A DNA stretch of 64,000 nucleotides from Flavobacteriaceae bacterium (GCA_025800395.1 JAOXRU010000119.1:1-64000); one strand, 5' to 3'; numbered from the stretch's first letter, positions 48,871 to 56,869 are shown. The notes: generated by a model from the sequence alone, not told the origin. Translations and numbers: made by a program.

Positions 48871-49911
48871 CTAATTATTGTTTATTAACTCCATTGTTTT
48901 TAGCCTGTTGATCTTTTTAGTCGGTGTTTCTGCAAAATGCTTAACAAAAAATATTGCTTTTGGTTTTTCAAAAGCTTTAAAACCCTGAAAAAAAGCAGCT
49001 TCCATCACAATTCCCTCCCCTTCCACTATCAAAATCAATTGTTCTCCCAATCGCTTATCAGGTTGGGATGCAAAAAAGAAACGAGTTGTAAGTTTGCCTG
49101 CAAGTTTTGCTTCCAGCTGTTCTGGAATAATTTTAATTCCGCCAGAATTAATTACATTATCTATACGGCCCAATAGTACAAATTGGGTATTGCTATGCAA
49201 TTCTACAAGGTCATTTGTCAGCAGCACATCCTTATTTAGCTTTGGAGCATCTATACACAAACAGCCTCTTTGGTCGGTATGTACTTGTATTCCTTCTAGA
49301 CATCGATATGCCTTTTCTCCCAATTTGCGTATCGCAATATGGGTAATGGTTTCTGTCATACCATAGGTAGCCCAACAAGAGGTAGGAAATTCCAATAGGG
49401 CATTCTCCAAATCTGCTGGTATGGCTGCACCCCCAATAATAAGAGTTTTGATCCGATATAAATCCTTTATACTTGCACGAACTTGTAAAGGCACCATAGC
49501 CGCAAAATCGAATGTTTGTTTTACCCCTTTTAAAGGCGAACTACTTGGTGGAACTATATGTAAATCCCAACCGAATAATACTGCTCTTACAAACATCATT
49601 TTACCCGCTATATATCTTCCCGGCAACGCATGTAGTGCTTTAGTTCCCTTGTTTAAATTAAAAAATTCTACGGTAGCTTTTGCCGAAGCAGCCATTTGAT
49701 GCTTTTGCAATACTATGGTTTTAGGCTTGCCTGTAGAACCAGAAGTTTGCACACTTATGGCTGGGTTATCCTGTAACCAATCTATAATAAACGCCCCCAA
49801 GCCTTGAAACTCGTCTTGTTTTTTTAGTCCTTGCCCATAGGTTAATAATCTAGACCTGGACATTGGCTGCCCATTAATACAAAAATCTTTATGTATCGGT
49901 AATTTATTCAC
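48871..49911 (-). CDS. menE: o-Succinylbenzoate-CoA ligase
   Basis: An acyl-adenylating enzyme (346 aa, short form usual in Bacteroidota) converting OSB to OSB-CoA in menaquinone synthesis. The AMP-binding motif SVQTSGSTGKPKTIVL is present, as are WATYGMTETITHIA and LLGRIDNVINSGGIKI (GRxDxxI..GG). The C-terminal catalytic Lys is in ETPTKKINR. It overlaps the CPBP protease gene by 8 nt, which in turn overlaps menC by 10 nt. Assignment is supported by the neighbouring menC. Confidence 0.9.
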   Translation of the reverse strand: MNKLPIHKDFCINGQPMSRSRLLTYGQGLKKQDEFQGLGAFIIDWLQDNPAISVQTSGSTGKPKTIVLQKHQMAASAKATVEFFNLNKGTKALHALPGRYIAGKMMFVRAVLFGWDLHIVPPSSSPLKGVKQTFDFAAMVPLQVRASIKDLYRIKTLIIGGAAIPADLENALLEFPTSCWATYGMTETITHIAIRKLGEKAYRCLEGIQVHTDQRGCLCIDAPKLNKDVLLTNDLVELHSNTQFVLLGRIDNVINSGGIKIIPEQLEAKLAGKLTTRFFFASQPDKRLGEQLILIVEGEGIVMEAAFFQGFKAFEKPKAIFFVKHFAETPTKKINRLKTMELINNN

Positions 49912-50857
49912 CTGGCATTACTGTCTCTTGCTTAATTGTTTTAACTGGACCAAACAAACGATCTTTCCAATTGGTCCATTTATATTTTTTTGCCATGATG
50001 AATAACAACAATGGATAAAACACTAAAATCGGAACTAGCATATCAGCACCTAAGCTAGGCTCGGAAATATCAATTAAAACAGAATGCGTTTGAAAGGCAG
50101 TCCATTTAGCGGTAACCAATAATGCCGAAACTAAATTATTGGCAGCGTGAAATCCCATGGCCAACTCCAAACCATCATCCATAAGAGTGAGCACACCCAA
50201 AAAAAATCCTGTACCTATATAAAATCCCATGATTCCATACCCCAATTTGGTAACTTCAGGATTGGCCAAATGCATTAAACCAAACAACACAGAAGTCACA
50301 ACCAAAGGCACCCATCTGTTTTTAGCAGCCACACCAACACCTTGCATCAAATACCCTCTAAACAAAAATTCTTCGTAACTGGTTTGTATTGGTATTAGAA
50401 ATACTCCTATTGTGAGCAAGATTAAAAATGGCACCAAATTAAAATTCCATTGGTAGCTTTCAGGATTCATTTGATAATCTACTGCTATGGGCACAATTAT
50501 AAATACTGCCCACAATAAAAATGCAAATCTTATACGTTTCCAATCTACTTTATCTCTAGAAGTGATAAGACTAACAAAGGTTTGTTTATGTACTCCTTTC
50601 ACCCAGAAATACAAGGCAACAGCACCTACTATAAAACTAAATAAGATTAATGGCAACATGATATTGGAATCGTATAAGCCATAAATCTTTTCCATCATAT
50701 CCCCAGCTGGCAAACTTCCATTTTCTATACTATACAAAGCCATTGCTAATACCAAAGGAACAGCCCCTACAGTTTGAGAAGCTAAAAAAACTACTAAAAA
50801 TCCTACAAGATAGAGCCAAAGCCCTTTATAATTTGTTAATGCTTTTTCTATATACAT
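49904..50857 (-). CDS. CPBP-family intramembrane glutamic protease between menC and menE
   Basis: 317 aa with about eight TM helices. The Abi/CPBP (Rce1-like) motifs are TSYEEFLFRGYLMQGV (EExxxR), FGLMHLANPE (FxxxH) and FHAANNLVSAL (HxxxN). The catalytic Glu pair and His residues are intact. It is translationally coupled to menC and menE through overlaps of 10 and 8 nt, although intramembrane proteolysis has no known step in quinone synthesis. Its substrate is unknown. Confidence 0.88.
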   Translation of the reverse strand: MYIEKALTNYKGLWLYLVGFLVVFLASQTVGAVPLVLAMALYSIENGSLPAGDMMEKIYGLYDSNIMLPLILFSFIVGAVALYFWVKGVHKQTFVSLITSRDKVDWKRIRFAFLLWAVFIIVPIAVDYQMNPESYQWNFNLVPFLILLTIGVFLIPIQTSYEEFLFRGYLMQGVGVAAKNRWVPLVVTSVLFGLMHLANPEVTKLGYGIMGFYIGTGFFLGVLTLMDDGLELAMGFHAANNLVSALLVTAKWTAFQTHSVLIDISEPSLGADMLVPILVFYPLLLFIMAKKYKWTNWKDRLFGPVKTIKQETVMPGE

Positions 50858-51900
50858 TTTATTTTATTGAGATTCCAAGTTAATTGTTTATTGTAATATA
50901 AGCCCCCATTACTTACCTCTAAAGGACTATCTATATTATTGGTATACAAGCTACCAGTTCCCAAACCCTGCGGCATAGTGTTGTCCAAAACTGCGGTCCA
51001 TTGTGCTATAGCATTTAAACCTATGTTGCTTTCTAGTGCAGAGGTAATCCACCAACCAATACTGCGACTTGCCGCTAATTGAATCCAAGTTTCGCTTCCT
51101 TGAAAACCACCAACCAAACTGGGTTTAAGAATAATGTATTGTGGCTTTATTGTATCTAAAAGTTGTTGTTTTTTTTCTGTTTCAAAAACTCCTATTAGTT
51201 CTTCATCTAAGGCAATAGGTAAAGGCGTTTTTTCACATAAAGCAGCCATAGCCTCCCATTGCTTGGCTTTTATAGGTTGCTCTATAGAATGTAAATCTAA
51301 TGCTGCCAAACGATCTAGCTTTTTCATTGCTTCTTCTGGAGAGAATGCACCATTGGCATCTACACGAAGTTCAATAGTCTCCGCATTGAAATTACTTCTT
51401 ATTTCTTGCAGCAACTTCACTTCTTTTTCAAATTCTATGGCCCCTATTTTCATTTTAATGCAATGAAAACCTTGTTTCAGTTTTTCTTCAATTTGGTCTT
51501 GCATAAAACGGGCATCTCCCATCCACACCAAGCCATTAATACCTATTGGTTGATTTTGAGACACAAATCCCGATTCGAAAAGTACAAAAGGATTGTGAGC
51601 TTCTAAAGACAGCATGGCTTGTTCTAAACCAAATTGAATACTTGGAAATTCTTTAAGTTCTTGGTACAATTCTGAAAATGACAGATCGATGTTGCTACAA
51701 AGCCATTCTAATTTCACTTCATAATCTGTTCTATCATCTACACTTAAACCTCTAAGTAAACCACATTCCCCTATCCCCTTTTTTCCATCTTTCTCTAAAC
51801 AAAGGAAATAGGTGTCTTTTTGTTTTAAAATACCCCGAGAAGTTCCACTAGGTCTTTTAAATTCTAAAATGTGTTTTTTGAAATTCGCTTTCAAAGTCAT
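50848..51900 (-). CDS. menC: o-Succinylbenzoate synthase
   Basis: An enolase-superfamily enzyme (350 aa) dehydrating SHCHC to o-succinylbenzoate. Catalytic residues by motif: general base Lys pair in HCIKMKIGAIEF, metal ligands Asp/Glu/Asp in LRVDANGAF, HSIEQPIK and ALDEELIG, and second-side Lys in YIILKPSLVGGF. Family relatives include dipeptide epimerases, but the menE neighbour makes MenC the clear choice. Promoter and start (ATG 51900) face a divergent SDR gene 46 bp away. Confidence 0.92.
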   Translation of the reverse strand: MTLKANFKKHILEFKRPSGTSRGILKQKDTYFLCLEKDGKKGIGECGLLRGLSVDDRTDYEVKLEWLCSNIDLSFSELYQELKEFPSIQFGLEQAMLSLEAHNPFVLFESGFVSQNQPIGINGLVWMGDARFMQDQIEEKLKQGFHCIKMKIGAIEFEKEVKLLQEIRSNFNAETIELRVDANGAFSPEEAMKKLDRLAALDLHSIEQPIKAKQWEAMAALCEKTPLPIALDEELIGVFETEKKQQLLDTIKPQYIILKPSLVGGFQGSETWIQLAASRSIGWWITSALESNIGLNAIAQWTAVLDNTMPQGLGTGSLYTNNIDSPLEVSNGGLYYNKQLTWNLNKIKCI

Positions 51901-51946
51901 TTGGATTTGGATGTAAATTTAACGTATTTTTAGGCAAACGCACAAA

Positions 51947-52741
51947 ATGAAAGAACTAAAGGACAAAGTGATTTGGGTTACTGGGGCATCTTCGGGCATA
52001 GGAGAAGCTTTGGCCTTGGAACTTCAAAAAAATCCTTGTAAACTAATTTTATCTGCTAGACGAAAAACGGTTTTAGAACAGGTTAAAACAAGGTGTAAAC
52101 ACCCAGATAATATTGCTATTCTCCCTTTGGATTTGGCAGATACCGAACAAGCCACTGCGGTGGTGCAAAAAGCTTGGGAGTTGTTTGGGCGTATTGATAT
52201 TTTGGTGAACAATGCTGGGGTTAGTCAACGCTCCTTTATCTTGGAGACAAAAATGGAAGTGTATGCACAATTAATGCATATTAATTATTTAGGTACGGTG
52301 GCGCTAACAAAAGCTTTGCTACCAAAATTTATAGAGCAACAAAGTGGTCAGTTTGCAACCGTTACTAGTTTGATGGGAAAATTTGGTTCTCCTGTACGAT
52401 CGGGATATTGTGGTGCTAAACACGCCTTACACGGCTTTTTTGATGTATTGCGAATGGAACATGAAAAAGACGGTATTGTGGTAACGATGATTTGCCCTGG
52501 GTTTGTACAAACCGATGTAGCTAAAAATGCTTTTGTTGGAGACGGAAGCAAACAAGGCGTAGAAGATCATGCAACAGAAAATGGGATGCCTACGGTGATT
52601 TTTGCAAAGAAAATGGCGCGTGCTATAGCCAAGAAAAAATTTGAAGCTTATATAGGAGGTAAAGAGGTATTAGGGGTATATGTAAAACGGTTTTTTCCGA
52701 AGTTACTGCATAAAATGGTATTGCGGTCTCGGGTGCGATAG
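51947..52741 (+). CDS. Short-chain dehydrogenase/reductase
   Basis: 264 aa, classical SDR: NAD(P)-binding VTGASSGIGEAL (TGxxxGxG), NNAG in DILVNNAGVSQRS, and the catalytic Ser/Tyr/Lys triad in TVTSLMG and GYCGAKHALHGF. The C-terminal basic tail with a hydrophobic stretch (YVKRFFPKLLHKMVLRSRVR) resembles the DHRS7-like membrane-associated group. The substrate is unknown. It is divergent from menC and convergent with the UPF0173 gene. Confidence 0.88.
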   Translation: MKELKDKVIWVTGASSGIGEALALELQKNPCKLILSARRKTVLEQVKTRCKHPDNIAILPLDLADTEQATAVVQKAWELFGRIDILVNNAGVSQRSFILETKMEVYAQLMHINYLGTVALTKALLPKFIEQQSGQFATVTSLMGKFGSPVRSGYCGAKHALHGFFDVLRMEHEKDGIVVTMICPGFVQTDVAKNAFVGDGSKQGVEDHATENGMPTVIFAKKMARAIAKKKFEAYIGGKEVLGVYVKRFFPKLLHKMVLRSRVR

Positions 52742-52805
52742 ATTTACAGTAGAAACCAATACTTTACTTTTAGTTTCTTATTTCCAAGGCTTTTTAATCT
52801 TACTA

Positions 52806-52900
52806 GGTTTGGGTTAGGGATAGGAACGGCATCCTTTTGGTTTTTAAAAAAACCAAAAGATACAGTGAATAGCCCGACCAGTCGTCATCGGACGGCTGGG
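52806..52900. repeat. Conserved convergent-intergenic element, copy 2
   Basis: Between the SDR (+) and UPF0173 (-) genes. On plus: GGAACGGCAT (52823-52832), a ~10-bp A/T-rich stem CTTTTGGTTT paired with AAACCAAAAG, then ACAGTGAATAGCCCG. A second hairpin follows, CCAGTCGTC/GACGGCTGG (52878-52886 and 52891-52899, one wobble, 4-nt loop). Shares its 10-mer and layout with copy 1 at 43179-43272 but in the opposite orientation. Function unknown; a terminator role for the convergent genes is possible. Confidence 0.55.
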
Positions 52901-52930
52901 AACCCCCAAATACAAATTACTTTGAAAGGC

Positions 52931-53611
52931 CTACACCGCCATAGACGCTCCGATTGCCAATAACACTAATTCTTTCTGCTGCGTCTGAAAGTGCTTTTTT
53001 GCTTCGGCCTGGTCGATTTCAATATATCCAAAAGTATCAAAATGATACCCCATTACCCTATTACATTCCACAAAATCACTTGCTATGGCAGCATCTTTAT
53101 AATCCATAGTAAAATTGTCTCCTATAGGAAGAATTGCCAAATCCAGCTTATGCCGCATAGGGATGAGCTTCATGTCCAAGGTAAGGGCGGTATCCCCTGC
53201 TATATAAATGGTTTTACCATCTGCCACAATAATGAAACCTCCTGGTTGCCCGCCATAAGATCCGTCTGCAAAAGCAGAGGTATGAACCGCATTGACATAT
53301 TGTATGGTTCCAAAATCGAAATTCCAAGAGCCACCATGATTCATAGGATGCACATTAAATTCTTTGGCACCATAATGCATGGCAATTTCGTAATTGCTTA
53401 CGATAGTTGCATTTTTTTGCTTTGCCAACACTTCCACATCTAAGACATGGTCTTGATGTGCGTGGGTAAGCAGTATATAGTCGGGTTGTAGGCTGTCTAG
53501 ATCTACTTTATCCTTGGCTAATTCGTTAGCGGAAACAAAAGGATCTACAACAATACGATGGTTTTTGGTTTGGATAAGTAGGCTGGCATGCCCTAAATAT
53601 GTTATTTTCAT
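52931..53611 (-). CDS. UPF0173-family metal-dependent hydrolase (MBL fold)
   Basis: 226 aa, metallo-beta-lactamase fold. It opens KITYLGHASLLI and has the metal motif LTHAHQDHVLD, later His ligands in NHGGSW and HTSAFADGSYGGQPGGF, and the Asp in YIAGDTAL. The family is widespread and of unknown substrate. It starts 35 bp after the stop of the TPR histidine kinase gene on the same strand, so the two may be co-transcribed. Confidence 0.88.
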   Translation of the reverse strand: MKITYLGHASLLIQTKNHRIVVDPFVSANELAKDKVDLDSLQPDYILLTHAHQDHVLDVEVLAKQKNATIVSNYEIAMHYGAKEFNVHPMNHGGSWNFDFGTIQYVNAVHTSAFADGSYGGQPGGFIIVADGKTIYIAGDTALTLDMKLIPMRHKLDLAILPIGDNFTMDYKDAAIASDFVECNRVMGYHFDTFGYIEIDQAEAKKHFQTQQKELVLLAIGASMAV

Positions 53612-53646
53612 CTGGAATAGTGTTGGTTTAAAATTCTAGCATAAAG

Positions 53647-55593
53647 TTAGCTAAAATTAAACCAAAAACGAACACCATCCGCTTTTTCGTCTATATTGAG
53701 GTGGGATTTGAGCTGATTTACCAATCGATTCACCAAATTGAACCCCATAGAAGACTTGGTACGTTCTTCCATATCGGTAGGGAGACCTATACCATCATCG
53801 CAATATTCGAAATAACCATTATTCTCTTTCAGTTCTAGTTTTATTCGAATGGTTCCATCCTCTTTGTTTGGAAAAGCATATTTGTAGGAATTGGATACCA
53901 ATTCGTTTAGTATCAACCCAAATGGTATCGCTCTATCGATATCCAATTCTGTATTTGCGGCATCTATCTCTATCTCTACATGATTGGAGTCTCTGTTATA
54001 CAGTGTTTTGATGCTATTGACCAAGGTTTCTATATACCCCTGCATCTCAATTACAGACAAATCGTCGTTTTGATACAGTTTTTGGTGTATGAGCGCCATG
54101 GCTTTCACCCGACTCTTTCCTTCTTCCAATGCCTCTATTGCAGCCTTACTCTTGGTGTTCTTGGCTTGTATAGACAACAGACTGGATACCATTTGTAAAT
54201 TGTTCTTTACACGGTGGTGAATTTCTTTCAACAGAGAGTCTTTCTCTATGAGCGAAGATTCGATGATTTTCTTTTGTTCGTTGATCACCCTTCTACTGCG
54301 AACGGTTTTGCGATATGCCAAAAAGAGACCAGTAATAGCAAAAAGAGTAAGTCCCAAAGCAATATATGTATTGGTAAGGGTTTGGTCTTTTTCTTGTATT
54401 CTACCCTCTGTTTCCTTTATGTTTTTTTCGTATTTAACAATCTCACTTCGGTGTCTTTCCAAATCCACATCAGCAAGCAAGGCTGTGGCTTTCATTCGAA
54501 ACATTATATTGTCCAAAGAATCCTGCATACGAATGTATCTTTTATAATAGATACTAGCAGAATCGAACTGCTGGTTTTTGTTGTAATATTCTGCCAACAT
54601 ATGATCCCTTTTCATCTTGCTATTTGGATTTTTTATTGGCACCTTATTTATTAGAAAGTTTTTGGCAATTTGAAAGTTCCCAAGTTTCATGTGACAATGT
54701 GCTAAATCCAACATATAATCCAATTCCTCCTTGGTGTATTTGTTTTGTTTATACTCCCTTATCATTTCGATGGCATTGGTCAAATCTGGTATGGCATCTT
54801 TATACCGTTTTTGTGCCAATTTGCACTTTCCGATATTTCCTATGATGGTAGCCTCTATCCAATGTGCTTGGGCGCGTTCTTGTTCGGATCGGGGGGTGTT
54901 GAGGGTGTTGTTGTACACTCCCAAATAATTGAGTGCTGCATCGTAGCGCTTCATAGCCGTTTCTAGGCTACTCCCTTTTTTGCGCAAAAATTCAGCTATC
55001 TGATTCCAATAAATCGCTTGTCCGAGATGATCGCCATCTGGTAAAAAACGATTTTCATGGAAATAATCACTCATGGCCTCATCGTACAATCCTATATTGT
55101 CATATATGTCATACAGCCTGTCTCCAGGAAAACCATATTCTCTTTTTTGTTGACGAATTTTGAGCTGTTTGTTGTACTCCATCAACTCCCCATAATTACT
55201 ATCCATCACTTGTAGCAAATATCGCAGCTCGTTCTTACTCAGACTTTCTTGATTTTGATGGAGATAGTTTGCTGTATTTAAACTCTCCTGATAGTCTCCA
55301 AGGTCGTAGTGGATCTGTGCTAAAATTATTTGATATTTAATGAGTTTGGAAGAATCTTGAGCTTTGTTGGCCATTTCGATTTTCTTCGAAAGCTTATCCC
55401 GCCAATCATATGCTGACTTAATAATATATTTATCGGAGGTTTCAAAGAAATATTGAAATTTGCCGTTTATCGTAGAAATTGTATCAAAAACACTTAAAGG
55501 ATTTAAGTTGGTTTGCATCTGAGCAGTTGCTACTCCAATACAGCCATACAGAAAGATCCCTAAAAAAGAAAACTTTTTTAACACCTGAAACAT
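53647..55593 (-). CDS. TPR-sensor histidine kinase (HisKA_2 type)
   Basis: 648 aa. A signal peptide (ends VATAQ, ~25), a long TPR-like periplasmic sensor (~80-370), a coiled coil, one TM helix (~410-428), then a HisKA_2 domain with LLKEIHHRVKNNLQMVSSLL (phospho-acceptor H459). The HATPase has LNELVSNSYKYAFP, CDDGIGLP and SSMGFNLVNRLV. It has no receiver. In Flavobacteriia such kinases commonly pair with LytTR regulators. The LytTR gene at 56870-57613 lies on the same strand 1.3 kb upstream, separated by the sRNA array. Its own promoter (site C) carries the same direct repeats as the sRNAs, implying feedback (inference). Confidence 0.9.
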   Translation of the reverse strand: MFQVLKKFSFLGIFLYGCIGVATAQMQTNLNPLSVFDTISTINGKFQYFFETSDKYIIKSAYDWRDKLSKKIEMANKAQDSSKLIKYQIILAQIHYDLGDYQESLNTANYLHQNQESLSKNELRYLLQVMDSNYGELMEYNKQLKIRQQKREYGFPGDRLYDIYDNIGLYDEAMSDYFHENRFLPDGDHLGQAIYWNQIAEFLRKKGSSLETAMKRYDAALNYLGVYNNTLNTPRSEQERAQAHWIEATIIGNIGKCKLAQKRYKDAIPDLTNAIEMIREYKQNKYTKEELDYMLDLAHCHMKLGNFQIAKNFLINKVPIKNPNSKMKRDHMLAEYYNKNQQFDSASIYYKRYIRMQDSLDNIMFRMKATALLADVDLERHRSEIVKYEKNIKETEGRIQEKDQTLTNTYIALGLTLFAITGLFLAYRKTVRSRRVINEQKKIIESSLIEKDSLLKEIHHRVKNNLQMVSSLLSIQAKNTKSKAAIEALEEGKSRVKAMALIHQKLYQNDDLSVIEMQGYIETLVNSIKTLYNRDSNHVEIEIDAANTELDIDRAIPFGLILNELVSNSYKYAFPNKEDGTIRIKLELKENNGYFEYCDDGIGLPTDMEERTKSSMGFNLVNRLVNQLKSHLNIDEKADGVRFWFNFS

Positions 55594-55722
55594 AATTAGG
55601 TTATAAAATTATATAATTATAATGTGTTATTTGATGAAAACCAAAAATACTTCAATTATTTTAATCCACATCACCTTATAATAATATAAGCTTGGGGCAT
55701 ATTTATTATACTAACAACAGTA

Positions 55723-55788
55723 CAAATCTAACGTAAATTGCATGGGAATAATAGTTTTTGTTGTAAATGGAAAAAATATTGTTGTGAA
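55723..55788 (-). promoter_or_regulatory. LytTR-like direct-repeat promoter, site C (kinase gene)
   Basis: Minus-strand order: TTCACAACAA (55779-55788), 11 bp, TTTACAACAA (55758-55767), 27 bp, TAGATTTG (55723-55730), a perfect -7 box. The start would be near 55716, giving a ~120-nt leader for the histidine kinase. No TTTG at the -33 position. Confidence 0.75.
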
Positions 55789-56022
55789 CAAGAACGGAAC
55801 TCAAGTCAATCCGACTAAATGCCGAAAATTGTAGGAAAACCATTTTTTGTAGTACAATGGAATGCTAATCAACTTTATAGAAAGTGCTGGCTTATTTGAA
55901 AGATACATCAGTCCGTATCGGTATTGATCACTTGGAGAAGTGTCACACATCTGCAAAACCTCTTATAGATCGTGCGTGAGAAAAAACCTATTTATAAAAG
56001 GTGTCCATTAAACATTCCAGAT

Positions 56023-56110
56023 AAAAAAAAGCCTCAAATAAATCCGAGGCCTTTTCTAACTTGAGAACACTATATGAAAATGAAAAGAATTATACTTTTT
56101 TTCGTTGTTT
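56023..56110 (-). ncRNA. Predicted sibling sRNA 1
   Basis: A predicted ~88-nt minus-strand transcript. It begins ~7 nt after the site-D -7 box (about 56110) and ends in an intrinsic terminator (GCCTC/GAGGC stem with A-U flanks, 56031-56050) plus eight U. Between them lies the 22-nt core shared exactly by all three units (56065-56086 on plus: GAACACTATATGAAAATGAA plus AA; the RNA carries its complement). Shares an additional ~10 nt (TCAAGTTAGA) with sRNA 2. The 5' part is A-rich and unlike sRNA 3. Not seen as coding on this strand. Confidence 0.65.
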
Positions 56111-56116
56111 ACATAG

Positions 56117-56182
56117 TAAAAGTACAACACAATCTACATTTGCACTAATTATTGTTGTGAACCACATCTAGTTTGTTGCCAA
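56117..56182 (-). promoter_or_regulatory. LytTR-like direct-repeat promoter, site D (sRNA 1)
   Basis: Minus-strand order: TTGGCAACAA (56173-56182), 11 bp, TTCACAACAA (56152-56161), 27 bp, TACTTTTA (56117-56124). Same 21- and 27-bp spacings as the other sites; no canonical -33 box. Confidence 0.7.
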
Positions 56183-56331
56183 TTAGCTAAAATCGTATGT
56201 GTAGGTTTTTTCTTTTTCTTAGCTATGTTTTTACTACTGTTTGATAATAGCAAACTGCTTGGCATGTGCCACAATAAGTTTTTTATTTTTATTAAAATAC
56301 TCAGGCATATTCGTATAAAACGTATTGGAAT

Positions 56332-56429
56332 AAAAAAAACCTCAAAAAGGACTTCTGAGGTTTTTCTAACTTGAGAACACTATATGAAAATGAAAAAAAT
56401 TATCTGTTTTTTTTTATTGTTTTTCAATT
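56332..56429 (-). ncRNA. Predicted sibling sRNA 2
   Basis: A predicted ~98-nt minus-strand transcript from about 56429 to the U run of a terminator with stem AAAAACCTCA/TGAGGTTTTT (56335-56344 and 56356-56365). It contains the identical 22-nt core (56375-56396 on plus) and the TCAAGTTAGA extension shared with sRNA 1. The 5' end can form a small ATTGT/ACAAT hairpin. The terminator loop sequence differs from sRNA 1, so this is not a simple recent duplication. Confidence 0.65.
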
Positions 56430-56435
56430 ACAATG

Positions 56436-56501
56436 TAAATATATAGCAAGCTTTTGTTTGCACACAAAAATTGTTGTAAACGCATTGAATCTTGTTGTGA
56501 G
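56436..56501 (-). promoter_or_regulatory. LytTR-like direct-repeat promoter, site E (sRNA 2)
   Basis: Minus-strand order: CTCACAACAA (56492-56501), 11 bp, TTTACAACAA (56471-56480), 27 bp, TATATTTA (56436-56443). This site alone also has a TTTG near the -33 position. Confidence 0.75.
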
Positions 56502-56630
56502 GTGCTTCAAAAATGTTATTTAGAGAATTTTATAACTATTTATCGCTATTTTACCGAAATCATGATTTCCTATTGCGCCAATTAGATCGTTCTTAAGAAT
56601 CGAAAAACTAAAAATGGAATTATCTATGAT

Positions 56631-56725
56631 AAAAAAAAAGAGTCCTATTGCTAAGACTCTTTTAAATGAACACTATATGAAAATGAAAAGATTTGAGGCG
56701 ACTCGTAAAGAGTCCTCTAAATTTT
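56631..56725 (-). ncRNA. Predicted sibling sRNA 3
   Basis: A predicted ~95-nt minus-strand transcript from about 56725. It opens with a 5' hairpin (GAGGACTC paired with GAGTCGCCTC, one bulge), then has the shared 22-nt core (56668-56689 on plus), and ends in an AAAAGAGTC/GACTCTTTT terminator with nine U. Outside the core and the terminator position it differs from sRNAs 1 and 2, which suggests selection on the core. Confidence 0.65.
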
Positions 56726-56731
56726 CATCAC

Positions 56732-56797
56732 CAAAAATAAGTGGCTTGCTTGTTTCTATAAAAATAATGTGGTGAAATACAGAATAGCTGTTGTGTA
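56732..56797 (-). promoter_or_regulatory. LytTR-like direct-repeat promoter, site F (sRNA 3)
   Basis: Minus-strand order: TACACAACAG (56788-56797), 11 bp, TTCACCACAT (56767-56776), 27 bp, TATTTTTG (56732-56739), a perfect -7 box. The repeats are the most degenerate of the six, but all spacings are kept. Confidence 0.65.
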
Positions 56798-56810
56798 AAA
56801 GGTATTACAA

Positions 56811-56844
56811 AAAAAAACAGGTCATTCGTCGATAGTGAATAACC
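56811..56844 (-). terminator. Intrinsic terminator of the LytTR regulator gene
   Basis: On minus, GGTTATTC (56844-56837) pairs with GAATGACC (56827-56820) using one G-U wobble that would be a C-A mismatch on plus, so it is strand-specific. It then runs CTG and a long T run. It sits ~25 bp after the regulator stop and separates it from the sRNA array. Confidence 0.8.
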
Positions 56845-56869
56845 CGTTTAAATTTTTTGGTCCTAAAAC

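Larger units (their letters stand above)
55594..56869. other. 1.28-kb intergenic region holding a promoter-sRNA array
   Basis: No protein gene. From low to high coordinates on minus it holds the kinase leader and site-C promoter (55723-55788), three promoter-plus-transcript units (sites D, E, F with predicted sRNAs), and the response-regulator terminator. The stretch 55790-56020 contains nothing I can assign; CCATT/AATGG around 55849-55861 is a minor inverted repeat. The repeats are spaced about 300 bp apart. Confidence 0.7.

Noticed and set aside
55849-55870. A possible fourth, decayed sRNA unit between the kinase promoter and sRNA 1
   Set aside because: A loosely similar T-rich stretch exists, but the 22-nt core, terminator and direct repeats are absent.
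56071-56145. Tiny plus-strand ORF starting MKMKRIILFF, with similar MKMK starts at the other two repeat copies
   Set aside because: It reads the complement of the shared sRNA core. The third copy diverges into an unrelated peptide, no plus-strand promoter is seen, and all promoter and terminator signals point to minus-strand transcripts.
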